Assembly (NCBI RefSeq): GCF_024298965.1
Contig: NZ_CP085193.1
Location: 3,534,001 to 3,598,000 of the forward strand
Direction: 5' to 3'
Source of the DNA: Streptomyces rapamycinicus NRRL 5491
GTDB taxonomy: Bacteria; Actinomycetota; Actinomycetes; Streptomycetales; Streptomycetaceae
Length of the DNA stretch: 64,000 nt
Shown here: one piece after another, positions 43,114-52,173 of the stretch
Numbering within the stretch: position 1 is the first letter of the stretch
Layout of the letters: every line of letters begins with the position of its first letter
Notes under the pieces: generated by a model
The model's database searches: none
The model's input: only the letters and a program-made list of their open reading frames with translations
What the model was told of the DNA's origin: nothing
Made by a program: the position numbers and the translations under genes

Positions 43114-44649
43114 CTATTCTCGCTCTCCGGCTCCGGCGCCCGGCTCCAGGGGGCCCGCCAGGGCGCCCAGCAGCTCATCGGCCGCCTTACGGGCGCTGCC
43201 GACGCACGCGGGGATGCCCACCCCGTCGTAGAGGGCGCCGCACACCGCAAGCCCCGGCACCTTGGCGACCTCGGCGCGGATGCGGGCGACCCGGTCGAGA
43301 TGGCCCACCGGGTACTGGGGCAGTCCGCCGTCCCAGCGGTCCACGCGGCTCGCGACGGGCTTCGCCGCCAGGCCGACGGCCTCACCGAGATCGCCGAGCG
43401 ACATCCTTACCAGATCGGCGTCGTCCCGCTTCAGATCCGCCTCGTCGTCAAACCGCCCGATCGAGGTACGCAGCACGAAGAGATCGGGACCGGCGTCGCG
43501 CAGCCAGCCCCACTTGCGGCTGGAGAACGTGGCCGCCTTGATCGTCCGGCCGTCGACCGGCGGCACCAGGAAGCCGCTGCCCTCGGCGAGCGAGACCATA
43601 TCGGTGCGCCGGAAGGCCATGGTGATCAGCGCCATCGAGGCGTAGTCCACGGTGGCCAGCTCGGCGGAGGCGGCCGGGGCCCCGGCGGCCAGCAGCCGCG
43701 CGGCGGCGGGCGCGGGCACCGCCAGCACCACGGCGTCGGCCGCCACCACCGGCGGGCCGTCCGCACCGTCCACGCCGTTCGTGCCGTCCGTACCCTTCGC
43801 GCCGCCCGTACCGCCCGTACCGCCCGCACCGCCCGCGCCGTCCACCACGACCGTCCAGCCGTCGGCCGTGCGCCGCAGCTCCCGTACCGGCGCCCCGGTG
43901 CGGATCTCGCCGCCCGCGGCCCGTACGGCGTCGGCGACCGCGAGCGGCAGCCGCCCGATCCCGCCGTCGATGCCCATGAACACCGGGCCGTCCTGCCGCC
44001 GCGCGGAGCGCTCGGCCAGCTCCCGGACGCCTTCGGTCAGCGGGCGGCCGGATTGCGCCACCTCGAAGAGGGTGGGGACCGACGCGCGCATCGAGGTGCG
44101 GTACACATCGCCCGCGTACACCCCGCCCAACAGCGGTTCCACCAGCCGGTCCACGACCTCGCGGCCGAGCCGCTCCGCCAGATACCCGCCGAGCGCCACG
44201 TCCTCGCCCACCGGTGTGGGCGGCAGCTCGCGGTCGCGGGCGATCCTGGCCAGTCCCTCCTCCGAGATCACGCCGGACGCGGCCAGCGGCTCCAGATCGC
44301 CGGGGACGCCCATCACATGTCCCTTGGGCATCGGGCGCAGCCCGCCGCGCGTCCAGAGGGAGGCGGTCGCGGTCGCGGGCGGCTGCAGCCGGTCGCCGAG
44401 GCCCACGGCGCGCGCCAGCTCGACCGCCTCCGGGCGGCGGGCGAGCATCGACTCGGCGCCCAGGTCGACCGGTACGCCCTCGATCTCGCCCGAGCACAGC
44501 TTGCCGCCGAGCCGCCCCGACGCCTCCAGGACCGTCACCCGCGCCCCGCCGTCCAGCAGCCGGTGGGCCGCCGCGAGGCCCGCGATTCCGCCGCCGATGA
44601 CCACGACATGGCCGGTGCGCCCCGCCCCCGGAGTGTTCGCCGCTCTCAT
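43114..44649 (-). CDS. hemG: Coproporphyrinogen III / protoporphyrinogen oxidase
   Basis: FAD-dependent oxidase making the aromatic porphyrin before iron insertion; in actinobacteria it acts on coproporphyrinogen III (also called HemY or CgoX). The 511-residue protein has the FAD motif [42 protein letters not shown] and a C-terminal [11 protein letters not shown]. Within the substrate-domain region is an inserted collagen-like run of Gly-X-X triplets (about residues 270-297). Its ATG overlaps the pobR stop by 4 bp. Confidence 0.93.
   Translation of the reverse strand: MRAANTPGAGRTGHVVVIGGGIAGLAAAHRLLDGGARVTVLEASGRLGGKLCSGEIEGVPVDLGAESMLARRPEAVELARAVGLGDRLQPPATATASLWTRGGLRPMPKGHVMGVPGDLEPLAASGVISEEGLARIARDRELPPTPVGEDVALGGYLAERLGREVVDRLVEPLLGGVYAGDVYRTSMRASVPTLFEVAQSGRPLTEGVRELAERSARRQDGPVFMGIDGGIGRLPLAVADAVRAAGGEIRTGAPVRELRRTADGWTVVVDGAGGAGGTGGTGGAKGTDGTNGVDGADGPPVVAADAVVLAVPAPAAARLLAAGAPAASAELATVDYASMALITMAFRRTDMVSLAEGSGFLVPPVDGRTIKAATFSSRKWGWLRDAGPDLFVLRTSIGRFDDEADLKRDDADLVRMSLGDLGEAVGLAAKPVASRVDRWDGGLPQYPVGHLDRVARIRAEVAKVPGLAVCGALYDGVGIPACVGSARKAADELLGALAGPLEPGAGAGERE
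43756..43842. repeat. 9-bp repeats encoding collagen-like Gly-X-X run in hemG
   Basis: About nine units of CCGCCCGTA/CCGTCCGCA type (minus-strand GGxACGGGC) encode [18 protein letters not shown] triplets. The run preserves frame and inserts about 28 residues. Confidence 0.85.
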
Positions 44650-46580
44650 GCCCCCACTCTCTCACCCGCCCCCAGGGCATGATGCGCCGAGGCCGTGGCC
44701 AGGTCGGCCTCGATACGGGCCGCGGTGGCGCGCAGTGCCGGGAGGAGTTCGCCGCGGGCGCTGTCGGCGGTGCCGCGGCCTGCGTGGGTCGCCACGTTGA
44801 GCGCGGCCACCACACGTCCGCGCGCGTCCCTCACGGGCACGGCGAGCGACCGCAGCCCCTCCTCCAGCTCCTGGTCGACCAGGGCGTGCCCCTCCGCCGC
44901 CGCGCGCTCCACGACGCGCGCCAGTTCGGCCGCGCCGGTCACGGTGTGCCGGGTCAGCGGCTCCGGCCGCACCCCGGCGAGGTGGGCGGCGCGGGCGTCG
45001 GCGTCCAGGCCCGCGAGCAGCACCCGGCCCATGGAGGTCGCGTAGGCGGGGAAGCGGGTGCCGATGGTGATGTTGACGCTCATGATGCGGACGGTGGGGA
45101 CGCGCGCGATGTAGCGGATGTCGCCGCCGTCGAGGACGGCCAGGGACGCCGACTCATGGACGGTGCGGACCAGTTCGCGCATGTGCGGCTGGGCGATGTC
45201 GGTGAAGCCGAGCTCCGCCAGGGGGGCGTAGCCGAGCTCCAGCACGCGCGGCAGCGGCCGGAAGGTCCGGCCGTCGGCCTCCGCGTACCCCAGCTCGACC
45301 AGGGTGAGCAGCGAGCGCCGGGCGGTGGCCCGCGCCAGCCCGGTGGCCTCCGCGACGGCGCTGAGCGTCATCCCCCCGCCCCGGCCGCCGCCCGGCCCGG
45401 CGCCGACGAGGCCGTACGTCATGCTCCCGGTGGCGCCGGACGCGCCGCGCGCCGCGTCCTCCACCGCGCGGGCCTCGCCCTGGCCCGGGCCCAGCGCCCC
45501 ACCGGGAGCCGCCCCACCGGGAGCCGCCCCACCGGGAGCCGCCCCGCCCAGGGCCCGCAGCACGGCCAGTCCGCGCGCGAGGGACTGCAGGAAGCCCGCT
45601 CCCAGCTCCCGCTTGGCCATCCGCGCGGGGTCCTCGCCCAGTGCCGTGCCGGAGTCCCCCGTACCCGAAGCGACCGAAACAGCTGAAACAGCCGAAGCAC
45701 CTGAAACAGCCGAAGCCCCCGAGACAGCCGAGGCAACCGAGGCAGCCAGCCGTGGCCGACGAGCCGTCAATGCCGCCTCCATCGCCGGGAGTTCCGCACC
45801 CAGCGGCCCCAGCACCGCAGCCCGCAGCGAGTCCACGTCATGGCGGCTGGTGTGGCTGACCACGTTGACCGCGCAGACGATACGGCCCGAGGCGTCCCGC
45901 ACCGGAACTGAAACCGCCACCAGGCCCGGTTCGATCAGCTGGTCGTCGATGGCCCAGCCGTCCCGGGCGGCCTCCTTGACGCGGGCCTCGAAGGCCTCGC
46001 CGGACGCGGGCCGGTGGCGGGGCGGGACGGCCGGGAACGCGGTGTCCAGGGGGTCCTCGGCGCGGCGCGCGTGCCAGGCGGCCCAGTCGGCCCCGGACCA
46101 CTCGGCGGCGAAGAGCGCGCCGGGCGAGCAGCGCTCGGCGGGGAGCAGATCGCCGATCCGGAAGGCGAGGGACATGGTGCGGCGGCGGGTGACCTGGACG
46201 ACGAAGCGCACCCCGACGCCGTCGGGGACGGCGACCGAGACCGACTCGTCGAGCCCGTCCGCGAGCCGCTCGGCGAACGGGCCGAGCGCGGCGGGCAGTC
46301 CGCTCGCGGCCAGATACGCGTTGCCCAGCTCCATCAGCCGGACCGCCAGGCCGATGTCGCGGCCGTCGAGCGTGATGTAACCGAGCTGTTCGAGCGTGCC
46401 CACGACGCGGTCGACCACGGACCGGGCGAGCCCCGTGCCGCGCACGAGATCACCGGGCCGGACGGTGGTCCGTCCCTCGTGCGCGGCCAGCCGGGTCAGC
46501 TCGCGCAGCACGGCGAGGCCGCGCTCGAGAGGCCCGACGGGGCCATTGACAGGTGGTGGCACCGGGCTGAAACTCATCAC
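44646..46580 (-). CDS. pobR: Double-IclR regulator of 4-hydroxybenzoate catabolism
   Basis: A 644-residue regulator made of two complete IclR proteins in one chain, an arrangement described for PobR of Streptomyces coelicolor, which controls pobA. Unit 1: winged HTH at about 15-75 (L-A-V-L-R-E-L; G-L-A-R-S-V-V-D-R-V-V) and effector domain to about 270. Linker of about 110 Ala/Gly/Ser residues with tandem repeats. Unit 2: HTH (L-S-A-V-A-E-A-T-G-L-A-R-A-T-A-R-R) and effector domain with I-T-I-G-T-R-F-P-A. GTG 46580 lies 7 nt after a CATAAT hexamer, so the mRNA is probably leaderless. The stop overlaps hemG. Confidence 0.9.
   Translation of the reverse strand: MMSFSPVPPPVNGPVGPLERGLAVLRELTRLAAHEGRTTVRPGDLVRGTGLARSVVDRVVGTLEQLGYITLDGRDIGLAVRLMELGNAYLAASGLPAALGPFAERLADGLDESVSVAVPDGVGVRFVVQVTRRRTMSLAFRIGDLLPAERCSPGALFAAEWSGADWAAWHARRAEDPLDTAFPAVPPRHRPASGEAFEARVKEAARDGWAIDDQLIEPGLVAVSVPVRDASGRIVCAVNVVSHTSRHDVDSLRAAVLGPLGAELPAMEAALTARRPRLAASVASAVSGASAVSGASAVSAVSVASGTGDSGTALGEDPARMAKRELGAGFLQSLARGLAVLRALGGAAPGGAAPGGAAPGGALGPGQGEARAVEDAARGASGATGSMTYGLVGAGPGGGRGGGMTLSAVAEATGLARATARRSLLTLVELGYAEADGRTFRPLPRVLELGYAPLAELGFTDIAQPHMRELVRTVHESASLAVLDGGDIRYIARVPTVRIMSVNITIGTRFPAYATSMGRVLLAGLDADARAAHLAGVRPEPLTRHTVTGAAELARVVERAAAEGHALVDQELEEGLRSLAVPVRDARGRVVAALNVATHAGRGTADSARGELLPALRATAARIEADLATASAHHALGAGERVGA
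45490..45750. repeat. In-frame repeats in pobR linker
   Basis: Three exact 15-bp units GCCCCACCGGGAGCC at about 45496-45545 encode G-A-A-P-G repeats. A second set of 12-18-bp units at about 45675-45745 encodes A-V-S-G-A-S repeats. Both lie in the linker joining the two IclR halves. Confidence 0.85.
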
Positions 46581-46686
46581 CAGCCGATTATGAACGAAGT
46601 TTCACTCAGCGAACAAGTGGCGAAGGCGAAACGGGCCGCATGGATCACCACAGCGACACGGACCACCACAGCAAGGGGACGATGTG
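46581..46686. promoter_or_regulatory. pobR-pobA divergent control region
   Basis: The 106-bp gap separates the two divergent genes and must contain the PobR operator and the pobA promoter. The stretch GAACGAAGTTTCACTCAGCGAAC (given here only by its position, 46592-46614) is less GC-rich and has a GAACGAAG/CAGCGAAC partial direct repeat. Confidence 0.5.
46587..46592 (-). promoter_or_regulatory. -10 element of leaderless pobR promoter
   Basis: CATAAT on the minus strand, 6 nt before GTG 46580. Confidence 0.5.
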
Positions 46687-47868
46687 ATGCGCACGACCGT
46701 CGGCATCATCGGCGGCGGACCCGCCGGGCTGCTGCTCGCCCGGCTGCTGCACCGCGCCGGGATCGACTGCGTGGTGCTGGAGAGCCGGGACCGGGCGTAT
46801 GTCGAGCGGCGGCAGCGGGCCGGGATCCTGGAGCAGGGCACCGTGGATGTGCTGCGGGAGTGCGGCGCCGGCGGGCGGCTGGACCGCGAGGGGCTGCCGC
46901 ACCAGGGCATCGAGCTGCGCTTCGAGGGCCGCGGCCACCGCGTGGACTTCCCCTCCGCCACCGGCGGCAAGTCGGTGATGGTCTACGCCCAGACCGAGAT
47001 CGTCAAAGATCTGATCGCGCTCCAGCTGGCGGAGCCGGGCGGTCCCCCGCTGCTGTTCGAGGCCGAGGCGCTGGCCATCGAGAAGCCGGACTCCGCCGCG
47101 CCCGTCATCCGCTTCCGCCACGAGGGCCGCGAACAGACCCTGAGCTGCGACTACGTGGCGGGCTGCGACGGCTTCCACGGCATCGCCCGGCGCGCGATCC
47201 CCGCCGAGCGGGTGCGCGCCTTCGAGCACACCTACCCCTACTCCTGGCTCGGAGTGCTGGCCGACGTGGCGCCGTCCTGCGACGAGCTGATCTACGCCCG
47301 CCACCGGCGCGGCTTCGCCCTGCACAGCATGCGCTCCGCCCATGTCTCCCGGCTCTACCTCCAGGTTCCGGGCGGCACCGACCCCGGCGACTGGTCCCAT
47401 GAGCGGATCTGGGACGAGCTGTCGGCCCGCTTCGCGCTCGACGGGGACTGGACGCTGGAGCGCGGCCCGATCACCGCCACCTCCGTCACCCCGATGCGCA
47501 GCTTCGTCCAGGAGCCGATGCGCCACGGCCGGCTCTTCCTGGCGGGCGACGCGGCGCACATCGTGCCGCCCACCGGCGCCAAGGGGCTCAACCTGGCGGT
47601 CACCGATGTGATCACGATGGCCCGGGCCCTGATCCACCACCAGGAGACCGGCTCGTCCGAGCTGCTGGACGGCTACTCGCGGACCTGTCTGCGCCGGGTC
47701 TGGCAGGCCGAGCGGTTCTCGTACTTCATGACGGACACGCTCCACCGCCGCCCGGACGAGACCCCGTTCGAGGACCGGGAGCGGATCGCGCGGCTGGAGC
47801 GGATCGCCTCCTCCCCCACCGCCTCCGCCGAGCTCGCCGAGAACTACGTCGGCCTCCCGCTGTCATGA
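46687..47868 (+). CDS. pobA: 4-hydroxybenzoate 3-monooxygenase
   Basis: FAD-dependent aromatic hydroxylase converting 4-hydroxybenzoate to protocatechuate, the entry to the beta-ketoadipate pathway. The 393-residue protein has the FAD motif I-I-G-G-G-P-A-G-L-L-L, R-A-G-I-L-E-Q-G-T with the substrate-site Arg, the D-G motif C-D-G-F-H-G-I-A-R, and the flavin-binding G-D-A-A-H-I-V-P-P-T-G-A-K-G-L-N. The length is typical. It is divergent from pobR, and the next IclR gene overlaps its stop (ATGA). An AAGGGG ribosome site precedes ATG 46687. Confidence 0.95.
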   Translation: MRTTVGIIGGGPAGLLLARLLHRAGIDCVVLESRDRAYVERRQRAGILEQGTVDVLRECGAGGRLDREGLPHQGIELRFEGRGHRVDFPSATGGKSVMVYAQTEIVKDLIALQLAEPGGPPLLFEAEALAIEKPDSAAPVIRFRHEGREQTLSCDYVAGCDGFHGIARRAIPAERVRAFEHTYPYSWLGVLADVAPSCDELIYARHRRGFALHSMRSAHVSRLYLQVPGGTDPGDWSHERIWDELSARFALDGDWTLERGPITATSVTPMRSFVQEPMRHGRLFLAGDAAHIVPPTGAKGLNLAVTDVITMARALIHHQETGSSELLDGYSRTCLRRVWQAERFSYFMTDTLHRRPDETPFEDRERIARLERIASSPTASAELAENYVGLPLS

Positions 47869-48704
47869 CCGCCTCCGGTCCCCTCATCCCCATCAGCCCG
47901 CCGGGCACCCGCGCCAGCGACGGCCGGGACGGCGGCCGCTCGGTCGCGGGCCGGATGCTGGCGGTCCTCGACGCGTTCGACGCCTCGCACCGCTCGCTGT
48001 CCCTCACCGCCCTCGCCCGGCGCGCCGGGCTGCCGCTGGCCACCGCGCACCGGCTGGTCGCCTCGCTCACCCGCTGGGGCGCCCTGGAGCGCGACGCCAC
48101 CGGGGCGTACCACATCGGGCTGCGGCTGTGGGAGGTGGCGACGCTCTCCCCGCGCGGGGTCGGGGTGCGCGAGGCGGCCCTGCCGTTCATGGAGGACCTG
48201 TACGAGGCCACCCACGAGAACGTCCAGCTCGCCGTGCGGGACGGCCTGGAGGTGGTCTATGTCGAGCTGATCTCGGGTCACTCGGCGGTCCAGGTGCGCA
48301 CCCGGGTCGGCAGCCGCTGGCCGCTGCACGCCACCGGCGTCGGTCTCGTGCTGCTCGCGTACGGGCCGCCACGGCTGTACGAGCGGGTGTGCACCCGCCC
48401 GCTGCGCCGCTACACCGAGATGACGATCCAGGACCCGCACCGGCTGCGGACCACCCTGGCCGAGGTGCGGCGCACCGGGATCGCGGTCAGCGACCGGCAG
48501 ATCACCATGGACGGGCTGTCCATCGCCGCCCCGGTGCGCGGGCCGGGCGGGGAGGTGGTGGCCGCGCTGTCGGTGGTGGTGCCGGCCGCGGAGGGGCGGG
48601 CCCCGGGGCTGATCCCGGCCGTACGGGTCGCCGCGCACGGCATCTCACGTACCCTCGCCGCCGCCCTGGGGCAAGACCCCGTCGCGGAGGCTTCCGGTCG
48701 GTGA
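47865..48704 (+). CDS. IclR-family transcriptional regulator
   Basis: Single-unit IclR regulator of 279 residues, cotranscribed with pobA through a 4-bp overlap. The HTH is at about 25-90 (L-S-L-T-A-L-A-R-R-A-G-L-P-L-A-T-A-H-R-L) and the effector domain follows with S-R-W-P-L-H-A-T-G-V-G and I-A-V-S-D-R-Q-I. It may control downstream protocatechuate or transport genes, most simply the adjacent MFS gene; this is inferred from position. Confidence 0.9.
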   Translation: MTASGPLIPISPPGTRASDGRDGGRSVAGRMLAVLDAFDASHRSLSLTALARRAGLPLATAHRLVASLTRWGALERDATGAYHIGLRLWEVATLSPRGVGVREAALPFMEDLYEATHENVQLAVRDGLEVVYVELISGHSAVQVRTRVGSRWPLHATGVGLVLLAYGPPRLYERVCTRPLRRYTEMTIQDPHRLRTTLAEVRRTGIAVSDRQITMDGLSIAAPVRGPGGEVVAALSVVVPAAEGRAPGLIPAVRVAAHGISRTLAAALGQDPVAEASGR

Positions 48705-48813
48705 AAGACCCGCCAACGCGCCTTGCCGCGCCCGATGTCCGGCCACATTCTGTGTGGCACCGGCCAAGCCGCCGAGCCGATACACGCCCAGGCCCGAGAG
48801 GGGACATGGAGAC

Positions 48814-50265
48814 ATGCCCGAAGTGACCGCAGAGCCCACCGCGCAGGGCCGGGAGGCGCCCCGCGGCGGCTGGCAGCCTTATCACACTCTGTGGGCCATG
48901 CTGCTGGGCGGCTGGCTCTTCTCGTACGCCGACCGCACCATCACCGGCCCGGTCGTCACCTGGCTGATCGAACACGACCACGGCATGCTGGGCTCCGCCA
49001 GCCATCCGCATGCGCTCGGCGGTCTGATCGGCAGCCTCTTCTTCGCGGGCTACATGCTCACCCAGTTCCCCGGCGGCTATCTCGGCGACCGCTTCGGGCA
49101 CCGCACGATGCTCGCGGTCTCGCTGCTGTGGGCGGGGGTCGCGACGCTGGCCAGCGGCATGATGAGCGGGCTGATCGCCTTCGTGGTGCTGCGGGTGCTG
49201 ACCGGGCTCGGCGAGGGCGTCTTCTACTCCAACGACCGCTCGCTGATCGCCCAGCGGACCCCGCCCGCGAAGGCCGGTCTCGGCATGGGCGTGGCCATCA
49301 CCGGGCTGTCCATCGGGCTGACGGTCGCGACCATCAGCGCGCCATACCTGATCGACTGGGGCGGGGAGGTGTTCGGCGAGGAGGACGCCTGGCGGATGCC
49401 GTTCCTGGTGCTGGGCGCCGCGACGCTCGCGTTCGGCTGGGCCACGGCGGTCTATATGCGCCGCATCGGCGGCCCGCTCAAGGCCACCGGCTCCACGCTG
49501 CGGCTGCTGGGGATCTCGGCGGTGCTGTGCGCCGCGGTCATGGCGGTCTATCTGATCGCCGACGGGGCGGGGATGCCGAGCTGGGGCGTGGCCATCCTCG
49601 AGTGCGTGCTGGCGTTCGTGCTCATCGGGGCGATCTTCGCCCGGCGCAGCAGCCGACTGGGCGCGGTCTCGCGGAACCGCAATGTGCTGCTGCTCAGCTT
49701 CGCCTTCATCGCGGTCATGTGGAATCTGTGGTTCTTCAGCTTCTGGTCGGTGTCGATCGTCGCGGACGCCGCCCACAGCTCGTTCCAGAACGCCGCCCTG
49801 GTGGCCACCTTCAACGCGGGCGCGGGCATCCTCGGCTTCCCGGCCGGGGGCATGCTCTCGGACCGGGCGAAGGCCCGGGGGTGGGGGCGGCGGCCGCTGC
49901 TGATCGCGTTCACCGTGGTCCAGGGGGTGCTGGTGCTGGTGTTCGCCGCGTATCTGCAGACCCATGAGAAGCCCTCCCTCTGGGTGATGTCCATCCTGCT
50001 CTTCGTCTCCAGCCTGTTCTTCAACGCGCTCCAGCCGATGGCACACGCGCTGCTGAACGACGTGGTGGACGCGACCGAACGCGGCGCGGCCTTCGGGCTG
50101 TTCAACCTGGTCGGGGAGATCGGCGCGGTGATCAGCCCGGCGCTCAGCGGCAGCCTCTTCGACCACTACGGCAGCTGGACGAACGCGGTCTACATCGACG
50201 GCGCGCTGATGCTCGTCAGCGCCGTGCTCTACATGCTGATCCGGGAGCAGACCTCGCGCGCTTAA
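48814..50265 (+). CDS. MFS transporter, probable organic-acid/aromatic uptake
   Basis: Twelve-helix major facilitator of 483 residues. It has the conserved G-D-R-F-G-H-R loop between helices 2 and 3 and the A-D-R-T-I segment in helix 1 seen in the anion:cation symporter family (hexuronate, phthalate and similar acids). The final helices contain F-N-L-V-G-E-I-G-A-V-I-S-P. ATG 48814 is preceded by GGAG. Beside pobA and two IclR genes, an aromatic-acid importer is the likely role. Confidence 0.85.
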   Translation: MPEVTAEPTAQGREAPRGGWQPYHTLWAMLLGGWLFSYADRTITGPVVTWLIEHDHGMLGSASHPHALGGLIGSLFFAGYMLTQFPGGYLGDRFGHRTMLAVSLLWAGVATLASGMMSGLIAFVVLRVLTGLGEGVFYSNDRSLIAQRTPPAKAGLGMGVAITGLSIGLTVATISAPYLIDWGGEVFGEEDAWRMPFLVLGAATLAFGWATAVYMRRIGGPLKATGSTLRLLGISAVLCAAVMAVYLIADGAGMPSWGVAILECVLAFVLIGAIFARRSSRLGAVSRNRNVLLLSFAFIAVMWNLWFFSFWSVSIVADAAHSSFQNAALVATFNAGAGILGFPAGGMLSDRAKARGWGRRPLLIAFTVVQGVLVLVFAAYLQTHEKPSLWVMSILLFVSSLFFNALQPMAHALLNDVVDATERGAAFGLFNLVGEIGAVISPALSGSLFDHYGSWTNAVYIDGALMLVSAVLYMLIREQTSRA

Positions 50266-50308
50266 CTTGGTGCCCTATAGCCGGACATCCAGTGGCGGAG
50301 GGGCATAC

Positions 50309-51700
50309 ATGACGGCGGCACGACGCATGGTGGTCATCGGAGGCGACGCGGCGGGCATGTCCGCCGCGTCGCGGGCGCGCAGGCTCAAGAGCCGGGGCGA
50401 GCTGGAGATCCTCGCCTTCGAACGCGGCCAGTTCACCTCGTACTCCGCCTGCGGCATCCCGTACTGGGTCGGCGGGCTGGTGAACGGCCCCGACGAACTG
50501 GTCGCCCGGACGCCCGAGACCCACCGGGGCCGCGGGATCGACGTACGGACCCACACCGAGGTCGTCGAGATCGACCTCGCCGGGCAGCGGGTCCTGGCGC
50601 GGGACCTCGATCCGCGCGGCGAGGGCGAGCAGTGGTACGGCTTCGACGACCTGGTCATCGCGACCGGCGCCCGGCCGCGCCGCCCCGGGATGCCCGGGAT
50701 CGACGCCCCCGGCGTCCACGGGGTGCAGACCCTGGACGACGGGCGGGCGCTGCTGGAGTCCCTGGAGGCCACCCCGGCCGAGCGGGCGGTGGTGATCGGC
50801 GCCGGGTACATCGGGGTGGAGATGGCCGAGGCGCTCATGCAGCGCGGCTCCCGGGTGACCGTCCTGGAACGCGGTGAGCAGCCGATGTCCACGCTCGACC
50901 CCGACATGGGACGGCTGGTGCGCGACGCGATGTCGGGGCTCGGCATCGACACCGTGACCGGCGCGGAGGTCGCCGAGGTGGTCACGGGCGAGGACGGCCG
51001 GGTGCGGGCGGTGGCCACCAAGATGAGCGAATACCCCGCCGATCTGGTGGTCCTGGGCCTCGGGGTGGCCCCGGAGACCGGGCTCGCCCAGGAGGCGGGG
51101 CTTCCGGTGGGCGAATACGGCGGGCTGCTGACCGATCAGGCCATGCGGGTGCGCGGTTACGACAACATCTGGGCGGGCGGCGACTGTGTCGAGGTCCTCG
51201 ACCTGGTCTCCGGCCGCACCCGGCACATTCCGCTGGGCACCCACGCCAACAAGCACGGGCAGGTCATCGGCTCCAATGTGGGCGGCGACTACGCGACCTT
51301 CCCCGGCGTCGTCGGCACGGCCGTCAGCAAGGTCTGCGATCTGGAGATCGCCCGCACCGGACTGCTGGAAGCCGAAGCGGCCGCCGTGGGCCTCCAGTTC
51401 GAGGCGGTCACGATCGAGGCGACCAGCCGCGCCGGGTACTACCCGGAGACCCGGCCGATGACGGTGAAGATGCTCGCCGAACGACGCACGGGACGGCTGC
51501 TCGGCACACAGATCGTCGGCCGCGAGGGCGCGGGCAAACGGGTGGACGTCGCGGCGGTCGCGCTGACCGCCGGAATGACGGTGGAACAGATGACCGCCCT
51601 GGACCTGGGCTACGCCCCGCCGTTCTCCCCGGTGTGGGACCCGGTACTGGTGGCAGCCCGCAAGGCGGCGGCGACGGTAAGGGCAACGGAACGCCGCTGA
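50309..51700 (+). CDS. FAD-dependent pyridine nucleotide-disulfide oxidoreductase (CoA-disulfide-reductase/NADH-oxidase class)
   Basis: Flavoprotein of 463 residues. The FAD motif is V-V-I-G-G-D-A-A-G-M-S-A-A (8-20) and the single redox Cys48 lies in S-A-C-G-I-P-Y-W, the hallmark of class III enzymes such as CoA-disulfide reductase and NADH oxidase. The NAD(P)H motif is V-V-I-G-A-G-Y-I-G-V-E-M-A-E-A and the second FAD motif is W-A-G-G-D-C-V-E-V. Actinomycetes lack CoA as their main thiol, so the physiological disulfide is uncertain. GGAGGGG precedes ATG 50309. It follows the MFS gene by 43 bp. Confidence 0.88.
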   Translation: MTAARRMVVIGGDAAGMSAASRARRLKSRGELEILAFERGQFTSYSACGIPYWVGGLVNGPDELVARTPETHRGRGIDVRTHTEVVEIDLAGQRVLARDLDPRGEGEQWYGFDDLVIATGARPRRPGMPGIDAPGVHGVQTLDDGRALLESLEATPAERAVVIGAGYIGVEMAEALMQRGSRVTVLERGEQPMSTLDPDMGRLVRDAMSGLGIDTVTGAEVAEVVTGEDGRVRAVATKMSEYPADLVVLGLGVAPETGLAQEAGLPVGEYGGLLTDQAMRVRGYDNIWAGGDCVEVLDLVSGRTRHIPLGTHANKHGQVIGSNVGGDYATFPGVVGTAVSKVCDLEIARTGLLEAEAAAVGLQFEAVTIEATSRAGYYPETRPMTVKMLAERRTGRLLGTQIVGREGAGKRVDVAAVALTAGMTVEQMTALDLGYAPPFSPVWDPVLVAARKAAATVRATERR

Positions 51701-51739
51701 GCACGGGGCACACCCTTACGGGTATCCGGCGGACGCCAC

Positions 51740-52152
51740 GTAGCAGGGGCTTCGCCCCGGGCCACCGGGGGTTGGGGCGAAGCCCCGGGCCCCGGTGGGG
51801 GGCAGAGCCCCGGCGGGGGTCTGGGGCGGAGTCCCCGTGAGGGCCGAGGGCGGAGCCCCCGTGACGGCCGGGAGCGGAGCCCCCGCGGGGGCCCGGGGCG
51901 AAGCCCCAGTGGGGGGTCTGGGGCGAAGCCTCGGCGGGGGCCAGGGACGAAGCCCCGGCGGGGGGTCTGGGGCGAAGCCCCGGCAGGGGTCTGGGGCGAA
52001 GCCCCGGCAGGGGTCTGGGGCGAAGCCCCGGCAGGGGTCTGGGGCGAAGCCCCGGCAGGGGTCTGGGGCGAAGCCCCGGCAGGGGTCTGGGGCGGAGCCC
52101 CAGTTGTGGGGAGGGGCGGGGAGGGGAGCAGACCGCCGCAGGCGGCGAGTCC
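51740..52152. repeat. 24-bp hairpin array plus dispersed element
   Basis: The 470-bp gap between convergent genes is filled by about fifteen hairpins of the form GGGGC-GAA/GGA-GCCCC. From 51961 the units are regular: five identical 24-bp copies GGGGTCTGGGGCGAAGCCCC plus GGCA, then a sixth with GGA that leads into a copy of the dispersed hairpin element (52084-52152). Upstream units (51747-51960) are diverged. The core GCGAAGC is a sequence known to fold into an unusually stable single-strand mini-hairpin. Confidence 0.9.
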
Positions 52153-52173
52153 CGTGGGCCCCCGCGCCGCCGC

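Noticed and set aside
51961..52110. CRISPR or tRNA-like array
   Set aside because: 24-bp units are contiguous; there are no unique spacers and no cas genes anywhere in the window.
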